Shown piece by piece: positions 35,685 to 49,538 of a stretch of 64,000 bases of DNA. The position numbers and the translations under genes were made by a program. The stretch lies in assembly GCF_000004075.3 (NCBI RefSeq), contig NC_026660.2, positions 14,651,837 through 14,715,836 of the forward strand, written 5' to 3'. Each line of letters begins with the position of its first letter. Within the stretch, counting starts at the first letter, position 1. The notes under the pieces are model-generated. The model saw nothing but the letters and a program-made list of their open reading frames with translations, did no database searches and was not told where the DNA came from. This DNA comes from Cucumis sativus (Eukaryota > Streptophyta > Magnoliopsida > Cucurbitales > Cucurbitaceae).

Positions 35685-36900
35685 CCCAGGGGTTACTCAA
35701 GTGTCCTATTGCTATGCTTCCCAACAGAACTAAAACAAGAAAGGGGAATGGCACGGAGTGATCAATTGGCAATAAGGTGACAAGAAGACCAGAGCTGTAG
35801 AAAACTGGAAATGAGGTCAAATCATGGTAAAGAATGCTGAAAACATATCCTGAATGGATACCAATAAAGCTAAAAACAGGAGAGAAGTGAAAGGAGATGA
35901 ACAGAAAACAACAAGAAAGTAGTGTTTGGATGGATGCTAAGCCAGTAGGCTAAAAAGATAGTGAAGAAAAAAAAAAGAAATGAAAAAAAAGAAAAGGAGG
36001 GTATCAAATAATAACAAGAAATTCAAAGTATGATTCCTCTCCCATTTGCAGGTACTGAGAAGAGGGAGCAGAAGCAACAGACATAGACAATTGCATAGGA
36101 AACACAGAAGCAAAAGGCGAAAAAAGGCCAATGCTTTGGTGGCTTTTGGACTGTTAAGAGAGAGAGAGGAGTGCGTATATGTGTGGGTGGGTGGGGGGAC
36201 AGGCTAAGACAGAACAAAACCCACACTCCCCCATCCCCTTCTCCTTTGCTTTGCCTTGGCTTTATCTTTTTTTTTTTTCCCCTCCCCTCCTCCCTCCTTT
36301 CCCCTTTATTAATAATTTCCTTCACTGTAACAGAGTGTGTGTGGGGTGAGACCCTGGCCCTCCACCAAAGACAAAAAGGTTGGTTTTCATTAATGCAACA
36401 AAAATAATATTTCTTTTTCTCTTTGTACAATCTTTTCCCCTAATAAACAAGAAGATCCTTCTCTTAGTTATTTTAACAAACAGGTACTGGGCATATTAAG
36501 CCAACGCAATTAAAATCTCTTAAACCCCATTTTGCCTATCACCCAAAGTGCAAAAAGGAAACTGATAATCACAAACCCAGATGAATTGAATCCTAATGTA
36601 ATAAGAAAACAACCCAAGAAAGAGAGAGAATTGGGGACCATGAACAAAGCCATCGGTGGGGTTAGAGAGTTTGGATGAAAGGTGTTTGTTAAAGACTGAG
36701 AGCCCCCGCACATTGCAACAAAATTACAAATTGAAAAATGGGAAATGGGAAGACAGAGAAAGCTCAAACAGCGTTACCAGTTAGGAGTGAGCAGTATGAG
36801 TACAACTCTTTTCTGCATCTCACGTCTTATCAAAGCTTTTGTTCTTTTTTCTATTTCTAGTTATGGAATCACTGTTTTTCACTCCCTTAAAACGCGCGTC

Positions 36901-36950
36901 CTCTTCTTCCTCTTCTTCTTCTTCTTCCTCTTCCTCTTCTTCTTCTTCCT
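36901..36950. repeat. CTT/CCT-rich microsatellite upstream of ARF4
   Basis: An imperfect (TTC)n tract with interspersed CCT, about 1.2 kb upstream of the ARF4 start. A Ser-rich chance ORF in this tract is not a gene. Confidence 0.9.
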
Positions 36951-38456
36951 TTATTTGTTTCGTTTCTTCCTCTAATTTCTTTTGTTACCCTTTTTTTCCT
37001 TTCTCCTCAAATTTGCTTTTACAATAGTATTGCAAAAGTTCTACATTTTTTAATAGATTTTCAAATATTTCCTACAAAATATTTGTAGAAACGTAATAAT
37101 ATTTTTAAGAAAAATGGTCAAAAATATAGCAAATTCAATCTCACTTTCATCTCAATCTTAATACTAAAATTAAACAAAATAATAATAACTTTAATCAATC
37201 ACACAATACTTTCTTATGTTTTAAATGTTTTTAACAGTTTTTAAATTTATTTTATTGTTTTATAATTTTATTAAAGGTTTGCGTTTTTGTATGAACAAAA
37301 GTTAAAAGAGGATTTAACTACCTAGTGATTATCCATACTTTATCTCCTGCCTTGTAAAGGTTTCAATCCAATAATATACTTTTCTGTATTTTATATGTTT
37401 TTTTGATTGATGCGTATTTCTTCCCTAACTAATATTGTTCCATTCACAATTTCTTTAGTTCAATGATAATTCACAATTTTAACTTTTACATGATTGGATA
37501 ATTTTATTGAATAGTGTTTAAAGACTTGTAAGTATTAAAAAAGATTATCATTAATTAACACTAATGATATGGTTTATCGTTTATAAATTATAAGAGCTTG
37601 ATCTAAATTTGTTATATATATATTTTGTATCGTGTGTAAGTTAGTATTTGTAATTTTGTTTTTTTATTTGACTAGAGGAATTCAGTAATCATAAAATCAT
37701 TTTTTTTAGCAACATGAAGTGAAATTTTGAAGGTCTGATTTCACTTTTATGATGAGATGTCCTTTTATTTCAGTATATGACTTTGGCAAGTAGTTTTCAA
37801 GAATATTTAATATTTAATTGTCAATTTATTTACATTGTCCTTTATTTTTCTAGATTATCAAACAGAAATGAACGTTAATCGGATGTAGATTTGTGGTGTA
37901 AAAATTTCAATAAATATCTAGCTTACATTTCAAATTTGATGAATGAAGAAAATTTTTAATCTATTCACCTCCTCATAAATTGAACTCCACCAATTTGTTT
38001 GAAGCAAGTAATATAATGGATATGCAATGTAATGTAATTTAAAATTGATGTTTGAAGCATCTTGAACTCGATTTGTAATTCTAAACTCATGTTATCTTCA
38101 CACTCCAATCATCTTTCATGTTCAACGATTATATTTTTGTTAATGGTTGATTAATTGGTGGCTCATGCCAACGGGTCGTAATTGAGAGTGTACAGAAGGA
38201 GAGAGGTGGAAGAATAATAGAGGGATGGAATTTGAGAACTGATCTAAAATGTATGAAACATAAAATGGGGAATAAAATGATAGTGTTGGAGATGAAAATG
38301 GTTGAAAAAGAAATGAAATTATTTGGGGGAGGAGGTGGTGGTAGAAACGCGAGAGAAGGGCGAGTGAGATGAAGAGAGATTGGAGTTTGAGTTAGTCGTT
38401 TTAAAGAGAGGGAAGTGACCGAGAGGGCTGCGTCTTTGGCGCTGCTTCAATGCCCC

Positions 38457-38526
38457 CACCACTCACCACTCACCACCCACCACTCACCACTCATCACTCA
38501 CCACTCACCACTCACCACTCACCACC
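38457..38526. repeat. Heptamer minisatellite (CACTCAC)n
   Basis: About ten copies of a 7-bp unit, ACCACTC with a few variants (CACCCAC, CATCACT), directly followed by a short (AT)n run and a CT-rich tract. Non-coding context. Confidence 0.9.
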
Positions 38527-41500
38527 ATATATATATATATTTACCTTTCTCTCTCTCTCTCTTCTCAATTTCACATTTTACCCTATTTACCCTTTTTACC
38601 ATTACGGTTTAAAAATCTAGAAATGTTTGATATTTGGTACACTTATGACTCTTTTTATTTACAACGTTACAAAAACTCTATGAACGACGTTCTATCAAAT
38701 TTTGTTATATTTGTTCATTCTATTTGAAAACATATTAATGATGTTTGAGATAATAAATGAGTTATAATAGTTTGTATTTGGAGTATAGACGATTTTTTAT
38801 TAAGTTGTATTAGTGTATGAATATATTTTCTTCTTATTTCTTTTGGATTTTTTGATTCATCCGATAAATATTTGTCTACTATTTCGTAGTGTTTATTTTA
38901 TAAGTGTGGTATTTATTTTATTTTTTACTTCATCTTATCCTGTTCGTGGATATTAATATCAATGTGTCAGTTTTATATATATATTAATTATTAATTATAC
39001 TCGATGTTCCTCTAATTTGTTGTTTCAAGATTCTAGTTTGAAAAAAAAAACAAGAGTAGGGTTGTCAAGCAAGGATGTGAGAGATTTGAGTTTCAAGAAA
39101 AAAAAAATAGTTTTTGGGTTTATTTGATTCAATAATGTTGGTAAATTAGTAATACTTATTGACTATTTGTCAATTTAATTAATATGACGAATATGGAGTA
39201 TCATAATAGTATGGACCAAAGCAACTTTTTTTTAACGTTGAGAGACTAAAACAAACGTTTTTTTTTACAAAATTAGGGACTAAAATAGAACATGATATAA
39301 AGTTTATATACCAAAATAAGATTTAAATCAAAATTATTTTTGTTTTTTAATTTTGGTTTCGAACTTCAATGCTTTTAACTATTATACTCTACAATTATTA
39401 CTGCTTTAGAACCATTTTTTACAATATTTATTATTCCACGGTTGTTTTTCCAACTCATACTCTCTTGTGTTTACTATTTAATGTTTATATTAAAATATTT
39501 GTATCTCGAACACAAACTATTATAACTCACATTACAATAGCTTTTACCTAAAACACAAACTAATATAAAATTCACGTTATTATAACTCTTATACTATGGT
39601 AACCACTAACTATGATAATCAAGTCAGCGTCCCAAACATCTTATAATTTTTATATTTTTAACAAATCTTAAATTTAGTCTATTGAAGTTAAACACGGTGA
39701 GTACGTCATTATCATTACCATGTGTTGGTCAATTTTGTTTTTATTTATTAATGTGTGGAATGCACATGTTATTGTTGTAAATTCCACTTTTTTTTAGTTT
39801 TCAAAATTATATTATGACTTTTTAAATACAATAAATAAAAACGGGATAACAAAACATAATAATTAATTTTTTAACGAGAAGGAATATGTATGAATTTAAT
39901 TTTAGAAAACAAAAAATTAAATGATTTACAAATGGGCTCTATGTAATTAGGTTGTGATATCTTTTGTTTTACAATAAATTTTAAGCCATTTATTTTAGTT
40001 GATATATGAAAATTTGTCTACACCTTCAAGTTGAGTGTTATTCACTTACCAATTTGATGGTAAATAAAGAAATACTCATTTCAATAATCACTTTATTTTT
40101 TAAAAAATATATAAATTTCTATCCATAATTTTCGTTTTTCGATTTTTTTTTTATCTATTTTCAAATCACGATTTCAAAAAAAAAAAGTTTCTAACGTGAT
40201 TTTCCAAATCGACTAAATCAAATGTTTTATCATGTTTGTTTAATTGCCACGAAAATGAGAAATCGAATACTACACTTATTGGATTTATTATTCATATCAT
40301 AATAGTGACAAGCAAACTAATAAATATTTTCTTATATATTTAATTAAATCAATTATTTGACTTGGGTGGTACAAATTTAACTAATTACTTTTATTTATTT
40401 ATTTATGACAATGGATTTCTTGCCAACTTCATTAAATTGCCATTTTTATGGCAAATTGAATAATGGAATATTATTTTGTCTTCCAATAAATTAATTAAAT
40501 CGAGTCACCAATGTAGCTCATAGAATTTTATAAGTGAAAGCTATTGTGTTAATGTTATGTTACTTCCATAATCAAATTTGGCATTGAATTACATTTATTT
40601 TAACGAAAAATAAAACTAAACTAACAAAAATTCCTAGATCAAACATTTTATTAATTAAAAAAAAAATCAAAATTTACCCTAAACTCTAGACGTATATTCA
40701 TTTCGACCGCATGATTTAATTTCATCAAATTAAAATCAAAATCTAATCGTAATATTCATCGGATAAACTTTAAAAAATATTACAATTTTCATCTTATAAA
40801 AACAATGCTTAAAATAAAATTGATAAGACTTAAGACGAAAATTAATGACATAAATTTAGTACCAATGACCCCATATTAGAAATCTAGATAGAAAAAAAAA
40901 AAAACCCTATGTTTTAGAAAACCAAATTATTTGCCTTCAACATTGCTTCGTCACACAATAAAATGAACGTAGTAACCAAATTGTACCACATGTAGCGTGA
41001 CCTTCAATGCTCCATTTTTGCAAATTGCTCTTACTCATCTCAATACTCACTATATACCTAACTTAAGAATTGTCTCCGTCGAACTCACTCACTTTTGGTC
41101 ATCTCTCGTTTTTTATTTTCTAAATTCATTAATACGAGAAAATAATAAAGAAAAAATAAAAATATGAATGGTCTGCCAAATTTTGAAAGTAATATAAAGT
41201 GAGAATTTAGAAGAAATAATGAGAATGAGAGGTGAAGGAAGTGTGAAGCCAACCAAAGGTAAAACCAAAGTAAATATGAAGATATGAAGATAAGCGAAGG
41301 TGAATAGGTTTTTTGGGTATATAATTTGATGAAGATATAATTGAAACAAAAATTGGAAAATTTTAATTGAAGTTAATTAGAAAATTTTCTTACATGAATG
41401 AATTTGGGTAGATAATTTACATTAATAGTGAAGGTGAGAATAGATTGAGTAGAAAGGTAAGGTATGTAGTGAAATTGGAAGACTCATTTATGTTGAAGAA

Positions 41501-42045
41501 AGCTATTTAGGATAGTAATAAATTTAAATTAATGAATAGTAAAACCGGCCATCAGTATTTAATTCTCCAATACAAAATGACAACAAAGCAGCCCAATAAA
41601 ACAAAACAAATAACTAAATAAACTTTCGTTAAAAAGCCACACATTCATAGCTCAATCAGACAAAATTCAAGATTAAAATATACAAATTAGGAGACTAAAA
41701 ATTAAAAAAACCAAAATATATCATATTTTCCGAAACAAACACAACTGTAATTCTCAAAATAGCAACTTTTTTTTTGTTAATAATATAAATTAATTTAGGG
41801 TCTAGGAAAATAAATATCCTAATGTAGTACATGTAAATATTATTTAAATTTAAAGTTTCTAACTTGCTATTCTTTTTTGTTTTTTTTGACAATAAGAATT
41901 GATACTGTCCTAAAAGCTTGCTAGGGTGGAAGTCATCTCCACTTACATACATTATAGGAAAATTCTCAAAATGTCAATCAACATAGAATTGTTGTAAACT
42001 AAACATTTAACTTTTGAGTTTTTATGATCAAGTAACAAAAAAAAG

Positions 42046-42579
42046 TGTTGAAAAAACATGTGGGCCCTTTGGCCCAATAGAAAGTTACCTATATTGTTGT
42101 CTCACGTTGCGGGAATAAAAATGTAATTTTTGATACTCATCGGAACAGTTTTTCTAGTTTCCCTAACTGTCCGCCACGTGTCACTCAGCAACACAGTCGT
42201 TAAAGTTTTGCCACGTGTGGCAATCTCAGTTTCATCTCAATCCGAATTGTTGTTCTTCCACACTCCACACCCCCGTCGATCTTTCCTCCATGCCTTTCTT
42301 TTGACAAAATTTCATATGGCAATCGAGGGAGACTCAATTATAAATAGAGCCCTCATCCAATTCATTTCATTCATTTAAATACACATTCTCCACTCTACCG
42401 ATACACCATCCTCCCTACCAATACAAAGTTCTAAGCAAGTTTCTTCATTGTTTTTATTTCTATTTTCGACGAGTGCACGTTAGAAGTAGGGAGCTGTGTT
42501 AACCTCGGGAAGCAACCAATATTAATATTAGCACCACGATCTAGTTGAATTTGCTTTCAAAGCAGTGATTCGTGCAACA
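42046..42579 (+). mobile_element. Probable solo LTR with internal promoter
   Basis: A 534-bp block starts TGTTGAAAAAACATG and ends TTCGTGCAACA, giving TGTTG...CAACA inverted ends. Inside, in the order expected for an LTR, are two G-boxes (CACGTG at 42175 and 42212), a TATA box (TATAAATA, 42339-42346), a CT-rich leader and an end rich in CAAAGCAGTGATTCGTGC. The flanking 5-mers are AAAAG and AAAAT (4 of 5 match), but they are low complexity. No internal retroelement sequence or second LTR is present. The alternative is a host promoter for a non-coding transcript. Confidence 0.5.
42339..42346 (+). promoter_or_regulatory. TATA box within the probable solo LTR
   Basis: TATAAATA followed by a CT-rich stretch with few ATGs and preceded at 120-165 bp by two CACGTG G-boxes. 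This would be the U3/R boundary promoter of an LTR. Confidence 0.5.
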
Positions 42580-43264
42580 AAAATGATAATAAACAAAGTA
42601 TTTGGTTGGAAGGGTTTTGAATGGAGATTGGTTTAACATGCACCATTATGGCACACGTGGGAATGGAAGAAAGATATTAGTATGAATAATTTAGAGAAAT
42701 ATATAATAAATATGGAAGAGAATGGAAAGAAAAAAAGAAAAGAAAAGGAAGAAAGATACGTAACATCATGGTTAGAGACAGTGAGAGGTCACACCAACAA
42801 TTGTCGCAAAAATAAATAAATAAATTTGTGTATATATATATAATGAAAATAGAGAACACTTTATTAAAGACGTAAACACCCACTGTCCCCTTTCTTCTTC
42901 CTCTTCTTCTTCTTCCTCTTCCACTCTCCCAACCCCCACTCTTCTCCAATATCACAACTTTACCCCTCCACGAAAGAAGAAAAAAAAATAATTACCTTTT
43001 TAAAGCTTAGATCATCTCACTCTTTGGTTTCTAAGTTGTATGGTATATATAATGGCATAAATCTAACTGGGGCTTCTTTTTTGGTTTAGAGGGAACTTAA
43101 TCTTGGTAGTTTTATCACTGTCCATGGTTGGTTGACGTGCAATTAAGGGTTACAGGATTTACATGATACACCACTCTTAAACCTTAAATTGAATACACCT
43201 TAAACTTTTTCTTTTCTTTTTTTTTTATAAAAAAAACTTTCTGTTTCTTCCCTTCCAAAATTCT

Positions 43265-43340
43265 TAAAGAAAGAAAGAAAGAAAGGGAGGGGGGGGTAAA
43301 AAGAAAAAAGTGAAAAAAAGAGAGAGAGAGAGAGAAAAGA
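43265..43340. repeat. Purine tract: (GAAA)n, G8 and (GA)n
   Basis: An (AAAG)n run, a G8 run and an (AG)8 run lie within about 75 bp. A low-complexity polypurine block, potentially triplex-forming. No gene. Confidence 0.85.
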
Positions 43341-44337
43341 AAAGAGAAAGAAATGAAAGGTGTGTTAATTAAGGAAAAAATAGTGAATGGTGTTGTTGTT
43401 TTATTTGACACTTAAATCAATGTGTGTGTGTTGTCTCGTAGATTTTGTTTGTATTACTCTTTCTTCTTTTTATTTGCTTTAATCGCCCGCATCTTTCGTA
43501 CTCTTTCTCATATGTCCTTGTCCCCCTCAAACCCATTCCTCTTCTCTTTTTCTTCCTTTTTCCAACCCCTTCTTTCTTTTTTTCTTTTTTTTTTCTTCTT
43601 TTTTTTTTATAAAAAAAATGTATGAACTTATTATTTATTATGTGGTCATACCCAAACAAAGGAATCCAACCAATTTTAATATAAATTTTCCAACTTCTTT
43701 TTTTAAGAAAGAAAGTAAATAAATGAATGAATGAATAAAAAAAATAAAGGCTAAACTATGTGGGGCCTTCTTTAGAGGGGGACAAATGGTATCCCCATGA
43801 TGGCAAACTTGCAATTGGGGCATCATACGAATAATTACTTGCTTTTAACAAAGTTTCAATCCTCTACTCCAAATCCAATCCCTACAACTCTATTTTCACC
43901 ATTCCCCCCCTCCCATCATCATACCATTAATTAAAATAAATGGATCTACTTCCCTTTTCCATTTCATTTACTTTACATTTCTTTTCGGTTGATTTTTTAT
44001 CTTACACAAAAAAAAATTCAAACCTTCACGTTCAAATGTAATCACAATCACTAGAAATATGTTCGATGGTATTAGGACGTGGAAAACAAACTTAAATTAA
44101 AATACGGAAACAAAATGAATTTGGTTACTAATGCTCAAAATCCAAACATGAGTTTTGAATTATATTACAACCTTGTTTTGTTAGGAGGAGAGTGAGTTCA
44201 TAACAAAATTTTAAAATCTGAAAAATGGTTTGAAGAAAATGATATGAATAGACATGATGTACAAGTGGAGGGCCCTATTAAAAATTTCTTTAAATAGGAA
44301 GACTAAATGGACATCACTTTGATATTTAAAGGGACAG

Positions 44338-44342
<5 letters not shown>

Positions 44343-44407
<65 letters not shown>
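44343..44407. repeat. (AT)n microsatellite
   Basis: About 32 AT dinucleotides, interrupted once by TT at 44381-44382. Confidence 0.95.
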
Positions 44408-47400
44408 ATTTAACCTAAAATTTATTTATAAAAATAAAAAGGGGAGTAAGGTGATTGAGGAGCATATGGTCTTGCTTTTTAATTGGATAACAATAATGAC
44501 TCTAAATAGGTACCATGTCTTCCAAAAATATTTGTTAATTCATTTGTTAAATAGCATATTCATACTTGTTTGAATTCTTTTTCCTAGTTCAATATTGTCA
44601 CTCAAGGTTTATAGTATGTGTGGAAGAAGATTTAGTTTCAATATTGATCAATTTTGAAGGAATTTCAATTTCTTGATTGATGAATTTCATGTAACTGTAC
44701 ACTACGTTCATTGAGTTGTGAGAGCTTGTAATTTCCAAAAAAATAACATCATTTACTTTGATTGTAATAGTTTTGCTTTTAGGAGCGACTATTTTCTTTT
44801 TCTATAGAAGATCTTTCTTCAAAAGGTGAATCATCCAATCGTTAAAAAAATCACTCAAAATTGTTGTCGCTGGACGCAATTTTTTGATACCATAAAAGCT
44901 TTGAGAATGAGACAAGGGAAATGACCACAATATGAAAATCGATCTATTTGAAAAAGTGATCAAGCATAGTGTCTTTTATAAAAAGTAAACTATATGACAA
45001 GAAATAAACAAAGAATAGAGCGAAAAAACATAAACGAAAAAGCCAATTATTCTGTTATAACAATACGTAACTAATACACTGAATGAAAGAGCTGTGTAAA
45101 TAGAAAGTAATTCATACCTCTTTTAAAGATTACGAGACCTCTTGATCATTTGAACATAGAATCCTCAACCACGTAGGTGAGGATGCAAATGATTAAGAAA
45201 AAAAAGTTTAAAATAATAATAAAAATAAGAGTAAGTGGTAAAGTTTTGATTGATTAAAGTAGTAAAGTCAGAAAGAAACAGAAATAAAACTCAATTATTC
45301 CATAAAAAAGGAGAGGAAACCAAACAAAAGAAAACAAAACAGAATCTGAAGGAGTGCTTTTTTAAAAATCATTTAGGAAGATTTGATGTATATGAAGAAA
45401 GATATGAAAGAAAATGAAATGGGCCTGGTGGGCTCAGTGGTTGTCTGATTTTGGACTTGAAATGATGTAATCAGTGTTTTATGTTAAAAACATTTGGGAC
45501 AAAATGGGAACACATGTTTTGTTGGATAAGCTTACTCTCTCATATTTCAATTTTCAACATTATGGTTCATGTCGAATATCTCTAACCCATCCTATGGCCC
45601 AATATCAATGCTTCTATTTCCCCTTTTCCCACTTCTTTTTTACTCTCTAAATGAAGTTCTATATACACAACTCCAGACTTCAATCCAGCCACCATCACCT
45701 AAACCCATATCATAAAAGATTCAAAGTCCGATAATCTTTTGTAACTTAGTTCTCACAAAGTATTGTCACTTTTGTTGTTAGGTCCAAACGAAGTCCCGCA
45801 TTGAGTAGGAAGAAGAGAGTGATTATAGGTATATAAACGAGAACAATTGTCTTTACTTGTATGAGTGATTCCAAAAGCAAAGTCACAAGTGTTTATGTCT
45901 AAACTAGATATATATCGTACCATTGTGAAATGTGGAGGCTTCGTTGCTCTTATAATTTATTATTAGGTTAACTAAGTTCCGCCCAAATTAGAGGGTAAAT
46001 TAGATCCAACCTTGACCAATCCATCACATCAAACCTTTTTGTGACGATTGTTGTGAATCTAGTCACTTACTATATGCATCAACAACCAATTGTGTAAATC
46101 ATTGATCTTAGAGAAGGCAACATGTTCGTTTTTGGAGATCAAATGTTTGATCTTAGATTAAGTGCATTTTGTATTATAAGTGCAAAAAATGTGTCTAGAA
46201 ATACGTACAAAGTCAATCCAAACACACCCTAAATAATATATATCATATTTTCCAAACTAGATAGATACAAATGGCCAGGTAAAGTTGATAGAGGAAAAAA
46301 AAGGGAAAAAGAAAGGAATCATATAACAAGAATGTTAGGGGGGGGGGCAAATTAGTGAATAAATGAGGTGTTGTGGAGGGTAGGGGACAAGGTATTGGAT
46401 GAACCCAATTAATTGGGGGAGTGTTATTGTATGCACATAAACCCTAGTGATTAATGTGAGAAATGGGGGCCAACTTAGAGGACAATTATGTGATGTGAAC
46501 AACTAAAATGTTCCCCTTTTTTTCTTCATTTTTTTTTATTCATGGGACCAACTTTGTTTTCTTAATCATGTTGATTGGGAGACATAGGCCTACTATCTTC
46601 AAAACAAACTTGGCCTTCTTTTTATGTCCATTACACCACCTACTTTGGGACAATTGAGGGATAAAAACAATCAATTAGTCTCATCAGTCCCAATCAAATC
46701 AATCAATCACGATTATGTTTGATAATTTCAAGTAATGGAGTAAATACACTTAGATGTTTAGTTCCATAAAAGAGATGAGGGTATTAGGCTTCGTTTCATA
46801 ATTATTTAAACAAAAGAGTTCCATTTCTAGCCAAAGTTAGAAAACATAAACAGATTTTAAAAAAGTGTTTTATAAGTTTTCAAAACAAGGTTTGGCTTTT
46901 GAAAATATTGATAAAATGTTAATAATAAAAGCAAAAAATTTAGAGAGGTGGAAGAGTGTTTATAGGCTTAATTTTTTAAAACTTCAAATAAAAAATTAAA
47001 TAGTTCTCAAATTATTTGTAAACTTAATAGTTAATATAATCTAGTAGTATTAACGAGTGATCGATAAAAGATTCCATACTTGCACCTAAACATAAATTTA
47101 ATATACAAAAATGTTAACTTGGGTCTAAAGGGAAGTCGAGAAACAATTTTGAATTTTAGCACTGAACAAACTTCTAAATTTAATATTATATCAATTATAT
47201 ATATATACATAAATTGAGGGGTCGAGTCCTTCGAAACCTATGCTAAATCCGTCATTGCCAACTACCACTTTAGAAGTTCATACACTGGATTCAAAATGGT
47301 TGAACAAAAAAGAATACAAACAGTTGAACATGCGAGGCAGAATACAGATCTGTATCATATATTGTAAATATAATGGGAATAACATTAGCCAATGTTTATG

Positions 47401-47528
47401 TCATTAGCGTAGTCAAAGAAATAGAATGTGAAAAAGGCAATGGCAAGCACAAAAGACAATACATATCATTTATACAACACAGACACAGTAATGGCTATAA
47501 ACTAAGGCTACAAAATCAAATTCACCTG

Positions 47529-49538
47529 TCAACATTGATGGATGTGTCCCAGTTGTTCGATAGACAAATAATTTACCCATTTCTGGGTTGTCTCTGTTCC
47601 CACCTTGCCAACATCGGTTCCCACAATCTCATCTTTAACAAGTTTACTGCTACTGATTTCTGGTGTCACAGTTTGAAGATCTTTGTTGATTTCATTGCCA
47701 CAAGTTTCAGTGGAAGGATTGTGAGGGGAGGCTCCATTGATGTCGTTTTGAAGTAAGCCGTAGCTAAGACTCACATCTTTCCACTCAGTGTTCATAGATA
47801 GATGTTCATGCCGAGTCAAGTAACGCTTTAGTTCGACTTTGAGGTTCCTGATCGGCTGTTATGATAATATGTACCACATATTAATATAAATCTGAAGGTA
47901 AAAACTGAATTATGAGCAAACCCAAAATGATCTCTCCAATTAGTTCACAAAGACACGTTAAGAATTCGACAAATGAAAATATAACAGAAAATGTAAATGG
48001 TAGAGAATCAACGCAAATACATAGTTGAATGGCAATGCAATTAGTTTGTCCATAAACAGAGGAGAGCAGTTTATTATTACATAGAAGATATCAAGTTATA
48101 GACCAAAGGTACTCATAGAATTGAGAGTTTATCAACGCACTTTTACTCGAAACTTTTAAGGTAAAATCTTAAATAACATAAATCAAATACAACTAGTTTG
48201 AAAAAAATGGTAGTGTTTGGTAAATTAAAAAACAAATTCAATGTAAACACTTATAAAAGAAGTCTAACCAAACATTAAGTGTTTAGATTTTAAATTCATT
48301 TAAAAAAGTGTTTAAAAGAAAATGTATTATCGAAAATCAATTTTTTCTTAATTCCATCCAAACGGACCATTAGTCGTTCGGAGCACCAAATAACAAATTT
48401 AAGGCATTCCAATTAAACATCCTCTACCGTTAAAAATAAAAGGGATCACCACAGGGATCACCCCGACTCCAATCCATTAACTGATTTATGAAATAGATCT
48501 TTCTCCCGGAAAATCCAAACCCATATTGGCAACTCAACGTTTCACATCAATAACAATCTCCCTTTTCTATAGTTCGCGTTATGGATTGGGGAAAGGAATT
48601 AGCTGTTAGACCTGCCACTCGGGAAAATGCTTAGAAATACGAAAACTATTTGTTCTTCAAAGCTATGTAATAAACCACTTTGTAGTAAAGTAGTTCTAAT
48701 CAAACTATTTTTTCTAATTTTAATTATCATAAAAAGCACTTCCAGATATGATGAGAGGAAAAGCTAAGATGTTCATCACTTTACCTCAGCATTGCAAACA
48801 TAAGCAAGGCGAAAGAAATCAGCAGATACCCAATGCTTCCCAACTGACTCAGCCAATTTGATCTGAGCAACCCAATACGACGATGTCTCCATCTTGTCAA
48901 AACGGCAGTTACTACATTTCTCCGCCGTATGGTAAGGCGTGCCACCGTTCTTCAATTTCAACAACCGAGGCCTCGCAACCGGCGTCTGAGGCTCTACAAC
49001 GTCATTCCCATCACGCAGACCCTTAACAGCCGTTTCCGTAACTTGCTGTTGGATACCAGGGCTCTTCTTCTTTAGCCTCGGATTCAATTTCTCATTAATC
49101 TTCCGATCAACAGTAGCATTGACCGAGATTTGAGCTAATCGGGATTTGGGTTGTTTCTTGACACCCCCAATAACGGGATTAGTTAATGGCTTTTCATTAA
49201 CTACAGGTTTAACCGGTATGTTTGAGCTTCTAACAGTTCCAAAAACGCGATTCTGCCTAATTGCAATAACAAGATTCAGACGCTAGTACAGAAGAACATG
49301 ATTCAAAATGAAATTGAGAATAATACTGCGTAGTAGTACCTTGAAATTTGAGGTTGATGGGCGGTGATTTGGGGTGCTTCGGAAGGCTTTCGGGTGAATT
49401 TAGGTTTAGAGGAAATAGGCTTTGCTGCGGATTTGAAGCAAAATTGAGAGAAATCAGTCATAAAAATTCAATGGAAATGAATGTAGGAAAATAGGGAAAA
49501 AGATCAATACCTGGAATATGAGTGAGTTTAGGATCCAT
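47529..49538 (-). CDS. Unrecognised 303-residue basic protein with a CxxC segment
   Basis: Family not recognised. Four coding exons on the minus strand: 49538-49511, 49424-49340, 49256-48785 and 47855-47529, all GT-AG with matching phases. The protein begins MDPKLTHIPAKPISSKPKF and ends GHIHQC. Residues 1 to about 140 are Lys/Pro/Arg-rich and probably disordered. A conserved-looking core from about 145 to 215 contains YHTAEKCSNCRFDKMETSSY (CxxC at 152/155), WVAQIKLAESVGKHWVSADF and PIRNLKVELKRYLTRH, which has helical character. The C-terminal 85 residues are polar and acidic. There is no signal peptide or membrane segment. The basic tail and Cys pair suggest a nuclear or cytoskeletal protein, but this is inference only. 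The exon 3 acceptor is chosen as TTAG/GCAG because it keeps the frame. Confidence 0.8.

Larger units (their letters stand above)
35685..47528. other. Gene-poor spacer upstream of ARF4
   Basis: About 11.8 kb without a supported protein gene. The first 500-1,000 bp are the likely ARF4 leader and promoter, rich in GA/CT tracts (36150-36310). Further on are a CTT-rich tract (36901-36950), a heptamer minisatellite (38457-38526), a probable solo LTR (42046-42579), purine tracts (43265-43340) and a long (AT)n run (44343-44407). The remaining sequence is AT-rich. Open frames here are short and low complexity. Confidence 0.5.

Noticed and set aside
36890..37027. Ser- or Phe-rich frames upstream of ARF4
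   Set aside because: They are readings of a CTT/TTC microsatellite and not genes.
45776..46020. TGTTAGGTCCAAACGAAGTCCCGCATTG block resembling an LTR/TRIM start
   Set aside because: The opening words recall plant LTR sequences with a TATA-like region near 45830, but I could not find an end, a partner or a target-site duplication.
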